Below, piece after piece: positions 24,853 through 33,103 of a stretch of DNA of 64,000 bases (the first letter of the stretch is position 1; every line of letters starts with the position of its first letter). The translations under genes were made by a program, and so were the position numbers. The DNA is from Ruminococcus sp. YE71 (lineage in GTDB: Bacteria; Bacillota; Clostridia; Oscillospirales; Ruminococcaceae), in assembly GCF_900119155.1 (NCBI RefSeq), contig NZ_FPIR01000001.1:124001-188000 (forward strand), read 5' to 3'. The notes beneath the pieces were generated by a model that searched no databases, was not told where the DNA came from, and worked only from the letters and a program-made list of their open reading frames with translations.

Positions 24853-25623
24853 ATGGAAAAGGTACTTGACGTAAAGGGTCTCTGCAAGACTTATGTAGTA
24901 AACAAAAGACAGAACAACGTTCTGAAGAATATCGACCTGACAATTAACGAGGGCGAGATGGTTTCGGTAATGGGACCTTCGGGCTCGGGCAAGAGCACAC
25001 TGCTGTACTGCGTATCGGGAATGGACAGACCGACTTCGGGCGAGGTCAGCTTCGACGGCAAGGACATCTCGAAGCTGAACGACAAGAAGCTCGCGGAAGT
25101 AAGGCTCGATGAGATGGGCTTCATCTTCCAGCAGATGTACATGATGAAGAACCTGAGCGTGCTGGACAATGTTATCCTGCCCTCCGTCCGCTCGAAGAAA
25201 AACAAGGAGAGCCGCAAGGAGACCGAGCGCAGAGGCCGTGACCTCATGAAGCGCATGGGTATCGACGACATCGCCGAGAACGACATCAACGAAGCGTCGG
25301 GCGGACAGTTACAGAGAGCGTGCATCTGCCGCAGTCTGATGAACCATCCGAAGGTCATCTTCGCAGACGAGCCGACGGGTGCGCTGAACCGCAGCACTTC
25401 GGATGAGGTGTTCAACGAGCTGCTTGAGATAAACCGTGAAGGCACAGCGGTTATGTGTGTGACACACGATGCGAAGGTTGCCGCGAAGTGCAGCAGAGTT
25501 CTGTATATCATGGACGGCAGCATCCATGCCGAGATAAAGCTTGGCAAATATGACGGCACCGAGAGCGAACTCCGCACCCGCGAACGCACTCTGAATAACT
25601 GGCTGATGGAACAAGGCTGGTAA
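24853..25623 (+). CDS. ABC transporter ATP-binding protein, exporter type
   Basis: A 256-residue ATPase partner of the FtsX-like permease. It shows the MacB/LolD-like order: Walker A GPSGSGKS at 41-48, Q-loop at FIFQQMYM near 91-98, signature SGGQLQRA at 149-156, Walker B VIFADEP at 168-174 and the switch histidine in VTHDAK (H205). AAAGGAG lies 8 bases before the ATG. The usual order in BceAB-like systems is ATPase then permease; here the permease is first and a 440-base gap holding a repeat separates them. The response regulator and kinase follow downstream, suggesting an antimicrobial-peptide or cell-envelope stress module. Confidence 0.92.
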   Translation: MEKVLDVKGLCKTYVVNKRQNNVLKNIDLTINEGEMVSVMGPSGSGKSTLLYCVSGMDRPTSGEVSFDGKDISKLNDKKLAEVRLDEMGFIFQQMYMMKNLSVLDNVILPSVRSKKNKESRKETERRGRDLMKRMGIDDIAENDINEASGGQLQRACICRSLMNHPKVIFADEPTGALNRSTSDEVFNELLEINREGTAVMCVTHDAKVAAKCSRVLYIMDGSIHAEIKLGKYDGTESELRTRERTLNNWLMEQGW

Positions 25624-25679
25624 AAACCAAAAGAAAGAAAAAGAAACAAGAGAGAAGCCGTCAGCACAAATAAAACTTC

Positions 25680-25950
25680 CGAGCTCAAAATGAAAGACCC
25701 GCACAAACGAGCAGCGTTCAAGTGGGTCCTGAGGCGGGAGCCTTTGGTCAAGAGCGCGAGAGCGAAACTCTCGCATTGCCGCAAGGCAAAAGAGGGACAC
25801 CGTCCCCAAAACAAAGATAAAATCGGCAGCCGAAAGCGAACGTCCCGAAAGGCGCGGAAAGAGGGGTCCGCGCCGACAGAACGAGAACACACGATCTGCC
25901 GATTTTATTTTTCGCGGAAGAGCGCAAGCGATTCGAGTGAAAGACCGACC
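25680..25950 (+). repeat. family B repeat, copy 6
   Basis: The upstream module GACCCGCACAAACGAGCAGC (from 25697) is followed by GTTCAAGTGGGTCC. The arms are 25815-25829 and 25893-25912, with the CCGAAAGGC core at about 25844-25852 and the GCGATTCGAGTGAAAGACC flank near 25927-25945. The copy ends 60 bases before the response-regulator start. Confidence 0.8.
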
Positions 25951-26005
25951 AAAAACGATCTCTCCCCCCAAAAACCGAAACCCAATAATATTGCGAGGTA
26001 CAGTT

Positions 26006-26665
26006 ATGGATATACTCATCATCGAGGACGATAAGGATATGGCGGCACTGCTGACTGACTTCCTCAGAGCCGAGAATTATACCGTCTCGGCAGCCGACTG
26101 CGGCAGGCGCGGCGTTGAACTTTATCAGCGGTACGGCGCAAAACTCGTCGTGCTTGACGTGAACCTGCCCGATATAACAGGGTTCGAGGTCTGCTCGAAA
26201 ATACGCGATACCGCCGATACGCCTATCCTTATCGTCAGCGCCAGAACTTCAAAAGAGGATAAGCTCAGCGGTCTTGAACTCGGCGCGGATGACTATATCG
26301 AAAAGCCTTACGATATCGACATCATGCTCGCGAAAATACGCGGGATCTTCCGCAGACGCTACTCTCAGGATACTATCACCGATGACGATATAACCCTCAA
26401 CCGCGCCGACAAGACCGCCGTCATCAAGGGGCAGAAGACCGAACTGACCGCCAAGGAATTCGACCTGCTCCTGCTGTTCATCGAGAACAAGGGCAAGGTG
26501 CTCAAAAAGGAATATCTGCTCAATGCCGTCTGGGGAAGTGACAGTCTTTCTGAACCTCAGACGCTTAACGTTCATATAAGCAGACTTCGCTCACGGCTGG
26601 AGGCCGACCCAAGAAAACCTCAGCGCCTGCTAACCGTCTGGGGGGTCGGGTATAAGTTCGTATGA
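26006..26665 (+). CDS. OmpR-family response regulator
   Basis: A 219-residue two-component regulator. The receiver domain has the acidic pair E7/D8-D9 (LIIEDDKDM), the phosphoacceptor D51 (VVLDVNLPD), S78 in LIVSAR and K100 in YIEKPYD. The C-terminal winged helix (about 125-219) ends with the typical HISRLRSRLE and VWGVGYKF. I take the ATG at 26006, preceded by GCGAGGT; the longer frame to 25937 runs into the repeat. Its stop overlaps the kinase start by four bases (ATGA), so the pair is translationally coupled. The adjacent ABC exporter is the likely target. Confidence 0.93.
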   Translation: MDILIIEDDKDMAALLTDFLRAENYTVSAADCGRRGVELYQRYGAKLVVLDVNLPDITGFEVCSKIRDTADTPILIVSARTSKEDKLSGLELGADDYIEKPYDIDIMLAKIRGIFRRRYSQDTITDDDITLNRADKTAVIKGQKTELTAKEFDLLLLFIENKGKVLKKEYLLNAVWGSDSLSEPQTLNVHISRLRSRLEADPRKPQRLLTVWGVGYKFV

Positions 26666-27879
26666 AGGCGTTCACAAGACTGACGGCGGCGGTCGTCATC
26701 ATCATGATCGCCCTCACCGCCGTGCTGAATATCACACTGCTCGCACGCCGCGAGACCGCCGAGGGACTCTACCGCGTCGAGGCTAAACACGCCGCCGCCG
26801 AGATAAGCAGGACGGGCTCCGCCGACCTGTCGAAATATACCCGTATCACAGGCGTTTTCCCTGATGACGGCGACCTCTACCACACCGACAGCCACTACCT
26901 CATCGTCGAGGCCGACGGCAGACTATGGCGCGTGGAATACCGCATCCCCGAACAGAAAAACGAGACTCTTTTAGCCGTCAATATCGTCATGACAGTGAGT
27001 TTCATCTGCGTGCTCACCGTGCTGGTCTACATCCGCAAGGCGGTACTCAAACCCTTCGGACAATTCACCGAACTGCCCTCGGAACTCGCAAAGGGAAACC
27101 TCTTCATGACCCTGCCCGAGCATAAGAACAGATGGTTCGGAAAGTTCACATGGGGCGTGGAGATGCTCCGCGACCACCTCGAAGTCAGCCGCCGCCACGA
27201 ACTTGAGGCTCAGCGCGACAAACGCCTGCTCCTGCTGTCCCTCTCGCACGACATCAAAACTCCCCTTTCGGCGATAAAGCTCAGCGCCGAAGCCCTCGCC
27301 AGGGGGCTCTACCCCGACCCCGAAAAACAGCGCGAGACTGCACGCCTCATCAGCAAACGCGCCTCCGAGATCGAGGGGCTGATGGGTCAGATACGCGACG
27401 CCGCCAACGAAGACCTCATCAAATTCGAGGTGCATATGTCCGAAGTGTTTATTGACGACCTGCTGAACAAAGTCAGGATGCCGTTCATGTCGAGACTGGA
27501 ACCGCTGGGGACGGAGCTGGTCATCAGCGACCACACGAACTGCCTGCTCTCCTGCGACCCCGACCGACTGGCGGAGTGCCTGCAAAACCTCGTGGACAAC
27601 GCCATCAAGTACGGCGACGGACGGCGCATCACCTTCACATTTGCGGACGAGGAGGACTGCCGACTGCTGACCGTGGCGAATACGGGCTGTACGCTTCCTG
27701 CGGAGGAACTGCCGCACGTTTTCGAGAGTTTCAAGCGGGGAAGCAACGCGGGGACGGCTGAAGGAAGCGGACTCGGACTGTATATCTGCCGTAAGCTGAT
27801 GACGCTTATGGACGGCGACGCATTCGCAGAGACAGCCGACGGAGAATTCAAGGTCACGCTGGTAATAAGGAAAGCGTAA
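26662..27879 (+). CDS. sensor histidine kinase
   Basis: A 405-residue membrane kinase with two helices (about residues 8-27 and 104-124) bounding a short extracytoplasmic domain of about 75 residues. The H-box is SLSHDIKTPLSAIK with phosphoacceptor H196, the N-box is NLVDNAIKYG, and the G-box is GSGLGLYICRKL near the end. The small sensor domain is larger than in the intramembrane-sensing BceS type, so the stimulus may be bound outside the membrane; this is inference. It is coupled to the response regulator by a four-base overlap. Remnants of a family A/B repeat follow within 30 bases of the stop. Confidence 0.92.
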   Translation: MKAFTRLTAAVVIIMIALTAVLNITLLARRETAEGLYRVEAKHAAAEISRTGSADLSKYTRITGVFPDDGDLYHTDSHYLIVEADGRLWRVEYRIPEQKNETLLAVNIVMTVSFICVLTVLVYIRKAVLKPFGQFTELPSELAKGNLFMTLPEHKNRWFGKFTWGVEMLRDHLEVSRRHELEAQRDKRLLLLSLSHDIKTPLSAIKLSAEALARGLYPDPEKQRETARLISKRASEIEGLMGQIRDAANEDLIKFEVHMSEVFIDDLLNKVRMPFMSRLEPLGTELVISDHTNCLLSCDPDRLAECLQNLVDNAIKYGDGRRITFTFADEEDCRLLTVANTGCTLPAEELPHVFESFKRGSNAGTAEGSGLGLYICRKLMTLMDGDAFAETADGEFKVTLVIRKA

Positions 27880-27899
27880 CCCCCCACACAGCAAACCAC

Positions 27900-27935
27900 A
27901 AAAAATGAGCAGCCAACTCAAACGCCCCGTAAGCG
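27900..27935 (-). repeat. fragment of the A-B repeat junction
   Basis: GAGCAGCCAACTCAAACGCC followed by CCGTAAGCGCACC matches the junction sequence between families B and A at 16590-16625, in inverse orientation. The rest of 27880-28204 has AT-rich sequence with no convincing gene; a weak TATAAT lies near 28116 upstream of the ROK gene. Confidence 0.55.
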
Positions 27936-28204
27936 CACCACATCCGCAAGCCCCACAAAAAAACGCACAAAACCTCGTTCTGACGCGTAAAAGCAAGGAA
28001 ATAAGCAACGGCAAATGGCACAGTAAATCGCGCTGTGACATGGACATTATATAGAATTTGTCACAAAAGTTATAAGTTTGATGATTATTTACAACTTGTT
28101 CATATTTAACTGATATAATTAAATATATTACAACTTTTTAAAATGATACCGCAGGAAAGTCCCCTGCTGTGTCGGTTTGAAAATTTCTCATGGAGGACAA
28201 CTAA

Positions 28205-29473
28205 GTGGAACAGCACGGAATAAGCAAGCTCGACCTCAAACGCCGCAACAGAATGCAGGTGCTCAAGATACTGAAGCAGAGGGGTCCGACTTCACGAATA
28301 GATATCGCCTCGGCTCTCGAACTTACAAGGGCAGCCGTTACTATCATCACCAATGAGATGATAGATCAGGGTATCATTTCCGAAATTGGTGAGTATAAGC
28401 ATATCAGCGAAAAGGCTCCCAGAGGAAGAAAAAAGATACTTATCGATATCAATCACCACTATAAGTTCGCACTTGGCATGACCGTCGAAGAGGAACTCGT
28501 CAGCATCGGTCTTTCTACCCTCTCGGGTGACGTTCTCGATAAGCGTAACCTCAAGATAACCGACGCTACCGACAGAAAGACTATCTACAACTTCTTCATC
28601 AAATCGATGAACGACGTCCTCAGCGATAACTGCCTCGATCAGTCCTCGCTCCTCGGTATCGGTTTCGCTATCTACCCCACCATGTTCCAGAAAATGGACG
28701 TGACTATCGAACACGGTCAGGCTGACTTCTCTCAGCTCGAACACTTCATGAGCAGCTATACTTCCCTGCCGATGGTGTTCGATAACTCCGTCAAGGGTAC
28801 CGCTATGGCGAATATCGACTTCCTTAAAGACCGCGACCCTTCAAGCATAAATATCGCATTTTTACAGTACGGACGCAGCCTTAACTTCGTGTTCACCAAC
28901 CTGAACGAGCCTATCAGATCCTACGATAACCGTACAGACTTCGTGAATAAAATGATAATCAACCCGACTTCCGAACGCATCTGCGACTGCGGAAGACGCG
29001 GCTGTGTCGAGAATGAGCTCACTACGACCGCTATCAAGCGCAGGATAGTAAGGGTGTTCTCGAAGGATCAGACTCCGTTCCTCTATCAGGCGGCTAAGGG
29101 TCTGCCCGAAAATATCACGATGGAAATGGTGCTCACCGCTTACTCGAAACGCGACCCCGCTGTGGTGAAGATCGTTGACAGCTTCCTGCTGATGATGGCT
29201 GTGCTGATAAACAACCTCTACTTCTCCACCAACCCGCAGAAGATAGTTCTGCATAAGTTCCCGTTCTCCAATGAGGTCTCCTACGAGAAACTCAAGGAGA
29301 CCGTCATGAGGATAGGCGGCGAACGCGTCGCTAACGCTGTTTCCCTCTCGTTCGTTGAGGATAAACACCACTTCCTCTCGGGATGCGCTCTCGCTATCCG
29401 TGAGCTCTTCTACAACTGCGGCGGCTACAGCACTGACGCCACCGAAAATCTCCACCACGACCTTTCAAAATAA
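28205..29473 (+). CDS. ROK family transcriptional regulator
   Basis: A 422-residue protein of the NagC/XylR type. The N-terminal winged helix (residues about 15-75, NRMQVLKILKQRGPTSRIDI, then ALELTRAAVTIITNEMIDQG) binds DNA. The ROK domain follows, with the zinc motif ICDCGRRGCVE near 262. The classical sugar-kinase ATP motif is not obvious, so it is probably a regulator rather than a kinase. It starts with GTG at 28205, with GGAGGA 7 bases upstream. It is monocistronic, closed by an intrinsic terminator at 29509. No sugar genes adjoin it, so the effector cannot be inferred. Confidence 0.88.
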   Translation: MEQHGISKLDLKRRNRMQVLKILKQRGPTSRIDIASALELTRAAVTIITNEMIDQGIISEIGEYKHISEKAPRGRKKILIDINHHYKFALGMTVEEELVSIGLSTLSGDVLDKRNLKITDATDRKTIYNFFIKSMNDVLSDNCLDQSSLLGIGFAIYPTMFQKMDVTIEHGQADFSQLEHFMSSYTSLPMVFDNSVKGTAMANIDFLKDRDPSSINIAFLQYGRSLNFVFTNLNEPIRSYDNRTDFVNKMIINPTSERICDCGRRGCVENELTTTAIKRRIVRVFSKDQTPFLYQAAKGLPENITMEMVLTAYSKRDPAVVKIVDSFLLMMAVLINNLYFSTNPQKIVLHKFPFSNEVSYEKLKETVMRIGGERVANAVSLSFVEDKHHFLSGCALAIRELFYNCGGYSTDATENLHHDLSK

Positions 29474-29508
29474 GAAATACGAGATTCGGAAAATATATCA
29501 AGATGGAT

Positions 29509-29546
29509 CACCGCCGACGCTTCGCAAAGTGTCGGCGGTGGTTTTT
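29509..29546 (+). terminator. intrinsic terminator after the ROK gene
   Basis: The 10-bp stem CACCGCCGAC / GTCGGCGGTG with a 12-base loop is followed by GTTTTTACTG. Confidence 0.8.
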
Positions 29547-29645
29547 ACTGAGGGAAACCTTACCGAAAAAGACTATCTCCCAAACTCTCTCAAAAAATAT
29601 CAAAAGTCTTTGGAAGGGGTTCCGGAAGAAACTCCCCGTACACCA
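29547..29645 (-). repeat. degenerate family A remnant
   Basis: GAGGGAAACC near 29551 and CAAAAGTCTTTGGAAGGGG near 29600-29620 are family A pieces, the second in inverse orientation. The hairpin is lost. Confidence 0.5.
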
Positions 29646-29661
29646 CGCAAGAATTTTCCTC

Positions 29662-29690
29662 TTGACATTTTGCGGGGATTGGTGTATAAT
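29662..29690 (+). promoter_or_regulatory. sigma-A promoter for the SH3 protein gene
   Basis: TTGACA at 29662-29667 and TATAAT at 29685-29690 with a 17-base spacer, 38 bases before the ATG. Confidence 0.85.
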
Positions 29691-29727
29691 AGTAGGGTAA
29701 AGCATTTTTTGAAAAGGAGGCTGGATC

Positions 29728-30420
29728 ATGCCACAGGGTTACGATCCGAGAGAGAGAAGAAACGGCAGACCTGCCGGCAGCAATACAAACAAGAACCGCA
29801 GACCTTCGGATGAGCGCACACGCCCGAGAAGCAGCGGTCCGCAGCAGCAGAGATCTGTTCAGCGCAGACCGTCGTCATCACAGCCGCATCCGCAGCAGAG
29901 GCCTGCGCCTATGCCTGCACCTGTTCCCGAACAGTCAGCGGACTACAGCACCACCATAAAGGGTATCATCGCAGTTTTCCTGACACTGCTCATCGTCATC
30001 ATTATCGTGATGCTTTTTGCGAAGAGCCTGTTTGTCAGCGGCGAAGAGCTGGCGAAGAACATCAAGACAGGTCATCTGACCGAGACCGAATACCTCGCCA
30101 TCGAAGCGCCCGAAGACCTTAACGAAGAAGTGGTCACCACAAAAAAAGCCAAGAAAAAGACTACCGCTAAAAAAGAAGAGGAAGAGAAAAAGACTGTCGA
30201 GCTCCCCGCGGATCTTGACACTTCGATAGCAGGCACCTACATGGTCAACGACCCCGTGTACCTGCATCCTACCCCCGATTCTCAGAGCGAGAACCTCGCG
30301 ACCCTGCCCTACGGCGCCGAGATCCAGGTCTACGGCTCCTCTAACTACGGCTGGTACTACGTTGAATACAACGGTCAGTACGGCTACGCTTACGGAACTT
30401 ATTTCACAAAGCAAAACTGA
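29728..30420 (+). CDS. membrane-anchored SH3-domain protein
   Basis: A 230-residue single-pass protein. The cytoplasmic N-terminus (residues 1-72) is disordered, rich in R, P, Q and S. One helix follows (about 77-102, IKGIIAVFLTLLIVIIIVML). Outside is a lysine/glutamate-rich linker (KKAKKKTTAKKEEEEKK) and a C-terminal bacterial SH3 domain (about 165-230, VNDPVYLHPTPDSQSENLAT, then WYYVEYNGQYGYAYGTYF). Bacterial SH3 domains of this kind usually bind peptidoglycan or wall peptides; no catalytic domain is fused here. AAAAGGAGG lies upstream of the ATG. It has its own promoter and a strong terminator. Confidence 0.85.
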   Translation: MPQGYDPRERRNGRPAGSNTNKNRRPSDERTRPRSSGPQQQRSVQRRPSSSQPHPQQRPAPMPAPVPEQSADYSTTIKGIIAVFLTLLIVIIIVMLFAKSLFVSGEELAKNIKTGHLTETEYLAIEAPEDLNEEVVTTKKAKKKTTAKKEEEEKKTVELPADLDTSIAGTYMVNDPVYLHPTPDSQSENLATLPYGAEIQVYGSSNYGWYYVEYNGQYGYAYGTYFTKQN

Positions 30421-30433
30421 TGATAAACATCTG

Positions 30434-30469
30434 TCCCGCAGACTTTTTTCGGTCTGCGGGATTTTTTTT
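30434..30469 (+). terminator. intrinsic terminator after the SH3 gene
   Basis: The stem TCCCGCAGAC / GTCTGCGGGA (30434-30443 and 30452-30461) is followed by eight T. Confidence 0.9.
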
Positions 30470-30567
30470 ACGGGGCGGTTTCGGGTGCGAATATTTCGGG
30501 GATTTGGGGGATTTATGACAAATTATTGCTTATTTGCACAAAAAAACAAATATTTTTATATTATCTA

Positions 30568-30596
30568 TGGACAAATGAAAAAAAATATGCTATAAT
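30568..30596 (+). promoter_or_regulatory. sigma-A promoter for the first NUDIX gene
   Basis: TGGACA at 30568-30573 and TATAAT at 30591-30596, with a 17-base spacer. Confidence 0.75.
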
Positions 30597-30633
30597 AGTA
30601 TTCAATGAATCCTAATGAAAGGTAGTATGACAG

Positions 30634-31038
30634 ATGCTGCACGAGAAATCATGCGGTGGGATAGTTTATCGGAAGTATCACGGCAATACCGAGATACTCC
30701 TTATCAAGCACATCAACAGCGGTCACTGGTCGTTCCCGAAAGGTCACGTTGAGGACGGCGAGACCGAGGTCGAGACTGCTATGCGCGAGATAAAGGAAGA
30801 AACAGGCATCGACGTGATGATAGACCCCACCTTCAGGGAGCTTGTTACATACAGCCCCAAAAAAGACACCCAGAAAGTTGTGGTGTACTTCATCGCAAAG
30901 GCGAAGAGCGGTGAGCTGAAACCTCAGGAGAACGAGATATCCGACGTCAAATGGGTCGAGATAAACCGCGCCGCCGACCTGCTCGCCTACGACAACGACC
31001 GATGTATAGTCAACAAAGCAAAGAAACTTATCCACTGA
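30634..31038 (+). CDS. NUDIX hydrolase
   Basis: A 134-residue enzyme that cleaves nucleoside diphosphate derivatives. The NUDIX box lies at residues 37-59 (GHVEDGE ... REIKEETGI), with all metal-binding glutamates present. The early SCGGIVYRK and LIKHINSGHWSFPKG are typical of Ap4A-hydrolase-like or general housecleaning NUDIX proteins; the substrate cannot be assigned. It has its own promoter. The downstream hairpin at 31046-31082 is shared with the tRNA gene that converges on it. Confidence 0.9.
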   Translation: MLHEKSCGGIVYRKYHGNTEILLIKHINSGHWSFPKGHVEDGETEVETAMREIKEETGIDVMIDPTFRELVTYSPKKDTQKVVVYFIAKAKSGELKPQENEISDVKWVEINRAADLLAYDNDRCIVNKAKKLIH

Positions 31039-31045
31039 CAGACAC

Positions 31046-31082
31046 AAAAAGGCACTCTTGTCATTTTCGTGACAGGAGTGCC
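31046..31082 (-). terminator. terminator between NUDIX gene and tRNA-Gly
   Basis: A hairpin (GGCACTCTTGTCA at 31051-31063 with TGACAGGAGTGCC at 31070-31082) is followed on the minus strand by five U, ending the tRNA-Gly transcript. On plus it could also slow NUDIX transcription. Confidence 0.75.
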
Positions 31083-31098
31083 TTGAAGCATACAAAAG

Positions 31099-31170
31099 AG
31101 CAGATAACGGGAGTCGAACCCGCATCCTCAGTTTGGGAAACTGAAATAATAACCGCTATACTATATCTGC
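31099..31170 (-). tRNA. tRNA-Gly (CCC)
   Basis: On the minus strand the acceptor GCAGATA pairs with TATCTGC, with discriminator U. The anticodon stem TCAGT / ACTGA encloses the loop TTCCCAA (anticodon CCC), and the T arm is GCGGG-TTCGACT-CCCGT. It is 72 bases long, and CCA is not encoded. It decodes GGG. It stands alone between two NUDIX genes of opposite orientation. Confidence 0.93.
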
Positions 31171-31325
31171 GTGATGAATATATTTTACCACAAAAAAACG
31201 CGCTTGTCAACCTGCACGTTAAATATTTTTTTCGCAAATTCCGACATACAGTCATAAATCGTTAAACATTCGGCAGGTCGGATGTGCTATAATATCTTTT
31301 ATTGAAATTGAAGGAGTATGAAAAA

Positions 31326-31751
31326 ATGCAAGGTTACAATTGTATCGCCGTGTTCGATCAGGACGCCGACAAGTGGCTCATGTGCCTGCGCGAGAAGGAT
31401 CCGTATAAGGGTCTGCTGAACCTCGTGGGCGGCAAGATCGAGGACGACGAGGAGCATCTTTCGGCGGCATACCGTGAGCTTGAGGAGGAGACCGCCATCA
31501 CGTCGGACGACATAACGCTCAGGCATCTGATGGACTTCTGCTATCCGATGGACGACTGTTACGTAGAGGTGTACGTAGGCAGGCTGAACAAGCCGTTCAA
31601 GCCCCACGGCGATGAGAACAAGCTCATCTGGACAGACCTGAGGCGCAACTTCGCCGACATGAAGCACTACGCAGGAGAAGGCAACATCGCGCATATGCTT
31701 GAGCACATCAAGATACACAGTGCGGAGCTGCTCGGGAAGGTCATTAAGTAG
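31326..31751 (+). CDS. NUDIX hydrolase (8-oxo-dGTP diphosphatase-like)
   Basis: A 141-residue NUDIX enzyme unrelated in detail to the one upstream. Its box is at residues 36-58 (GKIEDDE ... RELEEETAI), intact except that the last glycine is alanine. The opening CIAVFDQDADKWLMCLREKD and NLVGGKIE resemble MutT-like sanitising enzymes. I take the ATG at 31326, since AAGGAG lies 9 bases upstream. A TATAAT lies at 31288-31293 with a poor -35. The gene ends in a strong terminator. Confidence 0.88.
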   Translation: MQGYNCIAVFDQDADKWLMCLREKDPYKGLLNLVGGKIEDDEEHLSAAYRELEEETAITSDDITLRHLMDFCYPMDDCYVEVYVGRLNKPFKPHGDENKLIWTDLRRNFADMKHYAGEGNIAHMLEHIKIHSAELLGKVIK

Positions 31752-31825
31752 GATTCTGCCACTTTTATTAGCGATATCTTACAAAATGGTAACTGCCGAT
31801 TTGTTAAACATCACAAAATAACTTG

Positions 31826-31864
31826 TCCGATTGTGGCTTTTTTGTTGCAATCGGATTTTTTTTG
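31826..31864 (+). terminator. intrinsic terminator after the second NUDIX gene
   Basis: The stem TCCGATTG / CAATCGGA with a 13-base loop (31826-31833 to 31848-31855) is followed by eight T. Confidence 0.85.
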
Positions 31865-31884
31865 TAAACTAATTTTTACTTCTA

Positions 31885-31913
31885 TTTACACGCACTTTCA
31901 AAAGTGATATACT
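31885..31913 (+). promoter_or_regulatory. sigma-A promoter for the lipoprotein gene
   Basis: TTTACA at 31885-31890 and TATACT at 31908-31913, 17-base spacer, 69 bases before the ATG. Confidence 0.65.
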
Positions 31914-31982
31914 GTGTTAGCAAGGTTAAAAACAAGAGAAACAGAAACCGTATCGGACGGAGAAAGATGAGGGGTTTGGATA

Positions 31983-32483
31983 ATGAGATTCAAAGGTGTT
32001 ATGGCAGTTATCCTCGCGGCAAGTTTTCTGATGGCAGGCTGCGGCAAGACCGAGACCAAGGAGACCAAGAAAGTCAAGAATGTCAGCGAGACCGTTTCCG
32101 AGGCTGAGGAGTCGCGTCCCGAGGGCAATTTCTTAAAGCTCCCCGACGAAGCACTCGACGATTTCGACAGGCTGACAGTCGAGCTGAAAGACATCTTCCC
32201 CGACGCAAAGGGCAAGCTGATGTACGGCTACATCGGCGACGTTCTCGTTCCCACTGAGGGCGGCGAGAAGGACTGCTATATGTTCGATTACTATACATAC
32301 AAGAAGAAGATATACACAAAGATAGCCACCGTTGCTATGGACAAGGAGAACAGCAAGGTATATCTGCTCGAAGACGACGGCTCCTACACCGAAGCCGAGA
32401 TCGAAGAGCACGAAAAGCAGTGGTGCGAGACCGCAACTCCTGCGCTCGCAGTTGACGCCGCTGACAGCGAAATTAGCGAATAA
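31983..32483 (+). CDS. lipoprotein, unrecognised
   Basis: A 166-residue secreted lipoprotein. The signal peptide (MRFKGVMAVILAASF) ends in the lipobox LMAGC with lipidated C20. A short charged linker (KTETKETKKVKNVSETVSEA) and a folded domain (about residues 50-145) with alternating beta-like stretches (KLMYGYIGDVLVPTEGG, YKKKIYTKIATVAMDKENSK) follow. I do not recognise the domain. It is monocistronic, with its own promoter and terminator. Confidence 0.75.
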   Translation: MRFKGVMAVILAASFLMAGCGKTETKETKKVKNVSETVSEAEESRPEGNFLKLPDEALDDFDRLTVELKDIFPDAKGKLMYGYIGDVLVPTEGGEKDCYMFDYYTYKKKIYTKIATVAMDKENSKVYLLEDDGSYTEAEIEEHEKQWCETATPALAVDAADSEISE

Positions 32484-32520
32484 CGTCTTTCAAAAAGGAA
32501 AGAATAAAGAAAAAGCAGAA

Positions 32521-32547
32521 AGAGACCTCTCCCTGGGTCTCTTTTTT
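32521..32547 (+). terminator. intrinsic terminator after the lipoprotein gene
   Basis: The stem AGAGACC / GGTCTCT (32521-32527 and 32536-32542) is followed by TTTTTTG. Confidence 0.8.
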
Positions 32548-32694
32548 GTTAGGGTCTGTTAGTTTTTTGTTTGGCGAACTTTTACAATCGGTGCGGGTGC
32601 TTTTTGGTGGTTTTGACATTGGTGTGATTGTTGGAATATTCGGGGATTTGTGGTATAATTGATTTATGGTGGTTTTTTTTGGGGGTGATTTGAG

Positions 32695-33015
32695 TGTTTG
32701 GGTCGGTCTGGCGACCGACTGGGGGTTTCACTCGAATCGCTGGCGCTCTCTCGTGAAAATAATATCGGCAAATCTTGTTGTTCTTGGTAGGTTGCGATGG
32801 TTTTTCATGTTGAGCCTTTGGGGATGATGGCTCGAGATTTGCCGATTTTATGGTGTTGGTGCGGTTTCTCTTTTGGTGGGGGGGCTTTTGTTTCGCCTTC
32901 GGCGAAAATTGGAGCTCTGCTCCAAACCTCGCCAAAGGCTTCCGCCTCTGGACTCTGACCAGCGCGGTGGCGCTGGACCCACTGATACGACCCTCGTTTG
33001 TTTTGGTTCTTCATT
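32695..33015 (-). repeat. family B repeat, copy 7 (long form, inverse)
   Basis: On the plus strand the order is flank (CACTCGAATCGC, about 32729-32740), arms 32756-32773 and 32835-32852, then a long module (32880-32990) that is the reverse complement of 24480-24575. The stem has one mismatch (AATATCGGCA). Unlike most copies it points away from the next downstream gene, cobQ. Confidence 0.8.
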
Positions 33016-33103
33016 TCGCGCTCGGAAATGTTTGTGGTGATACTTGCTTTTCAGTTGTATCTGCTCAGCGTCTTCTTATTTCCTACATGGTGGTGACTTT
33101 ATT

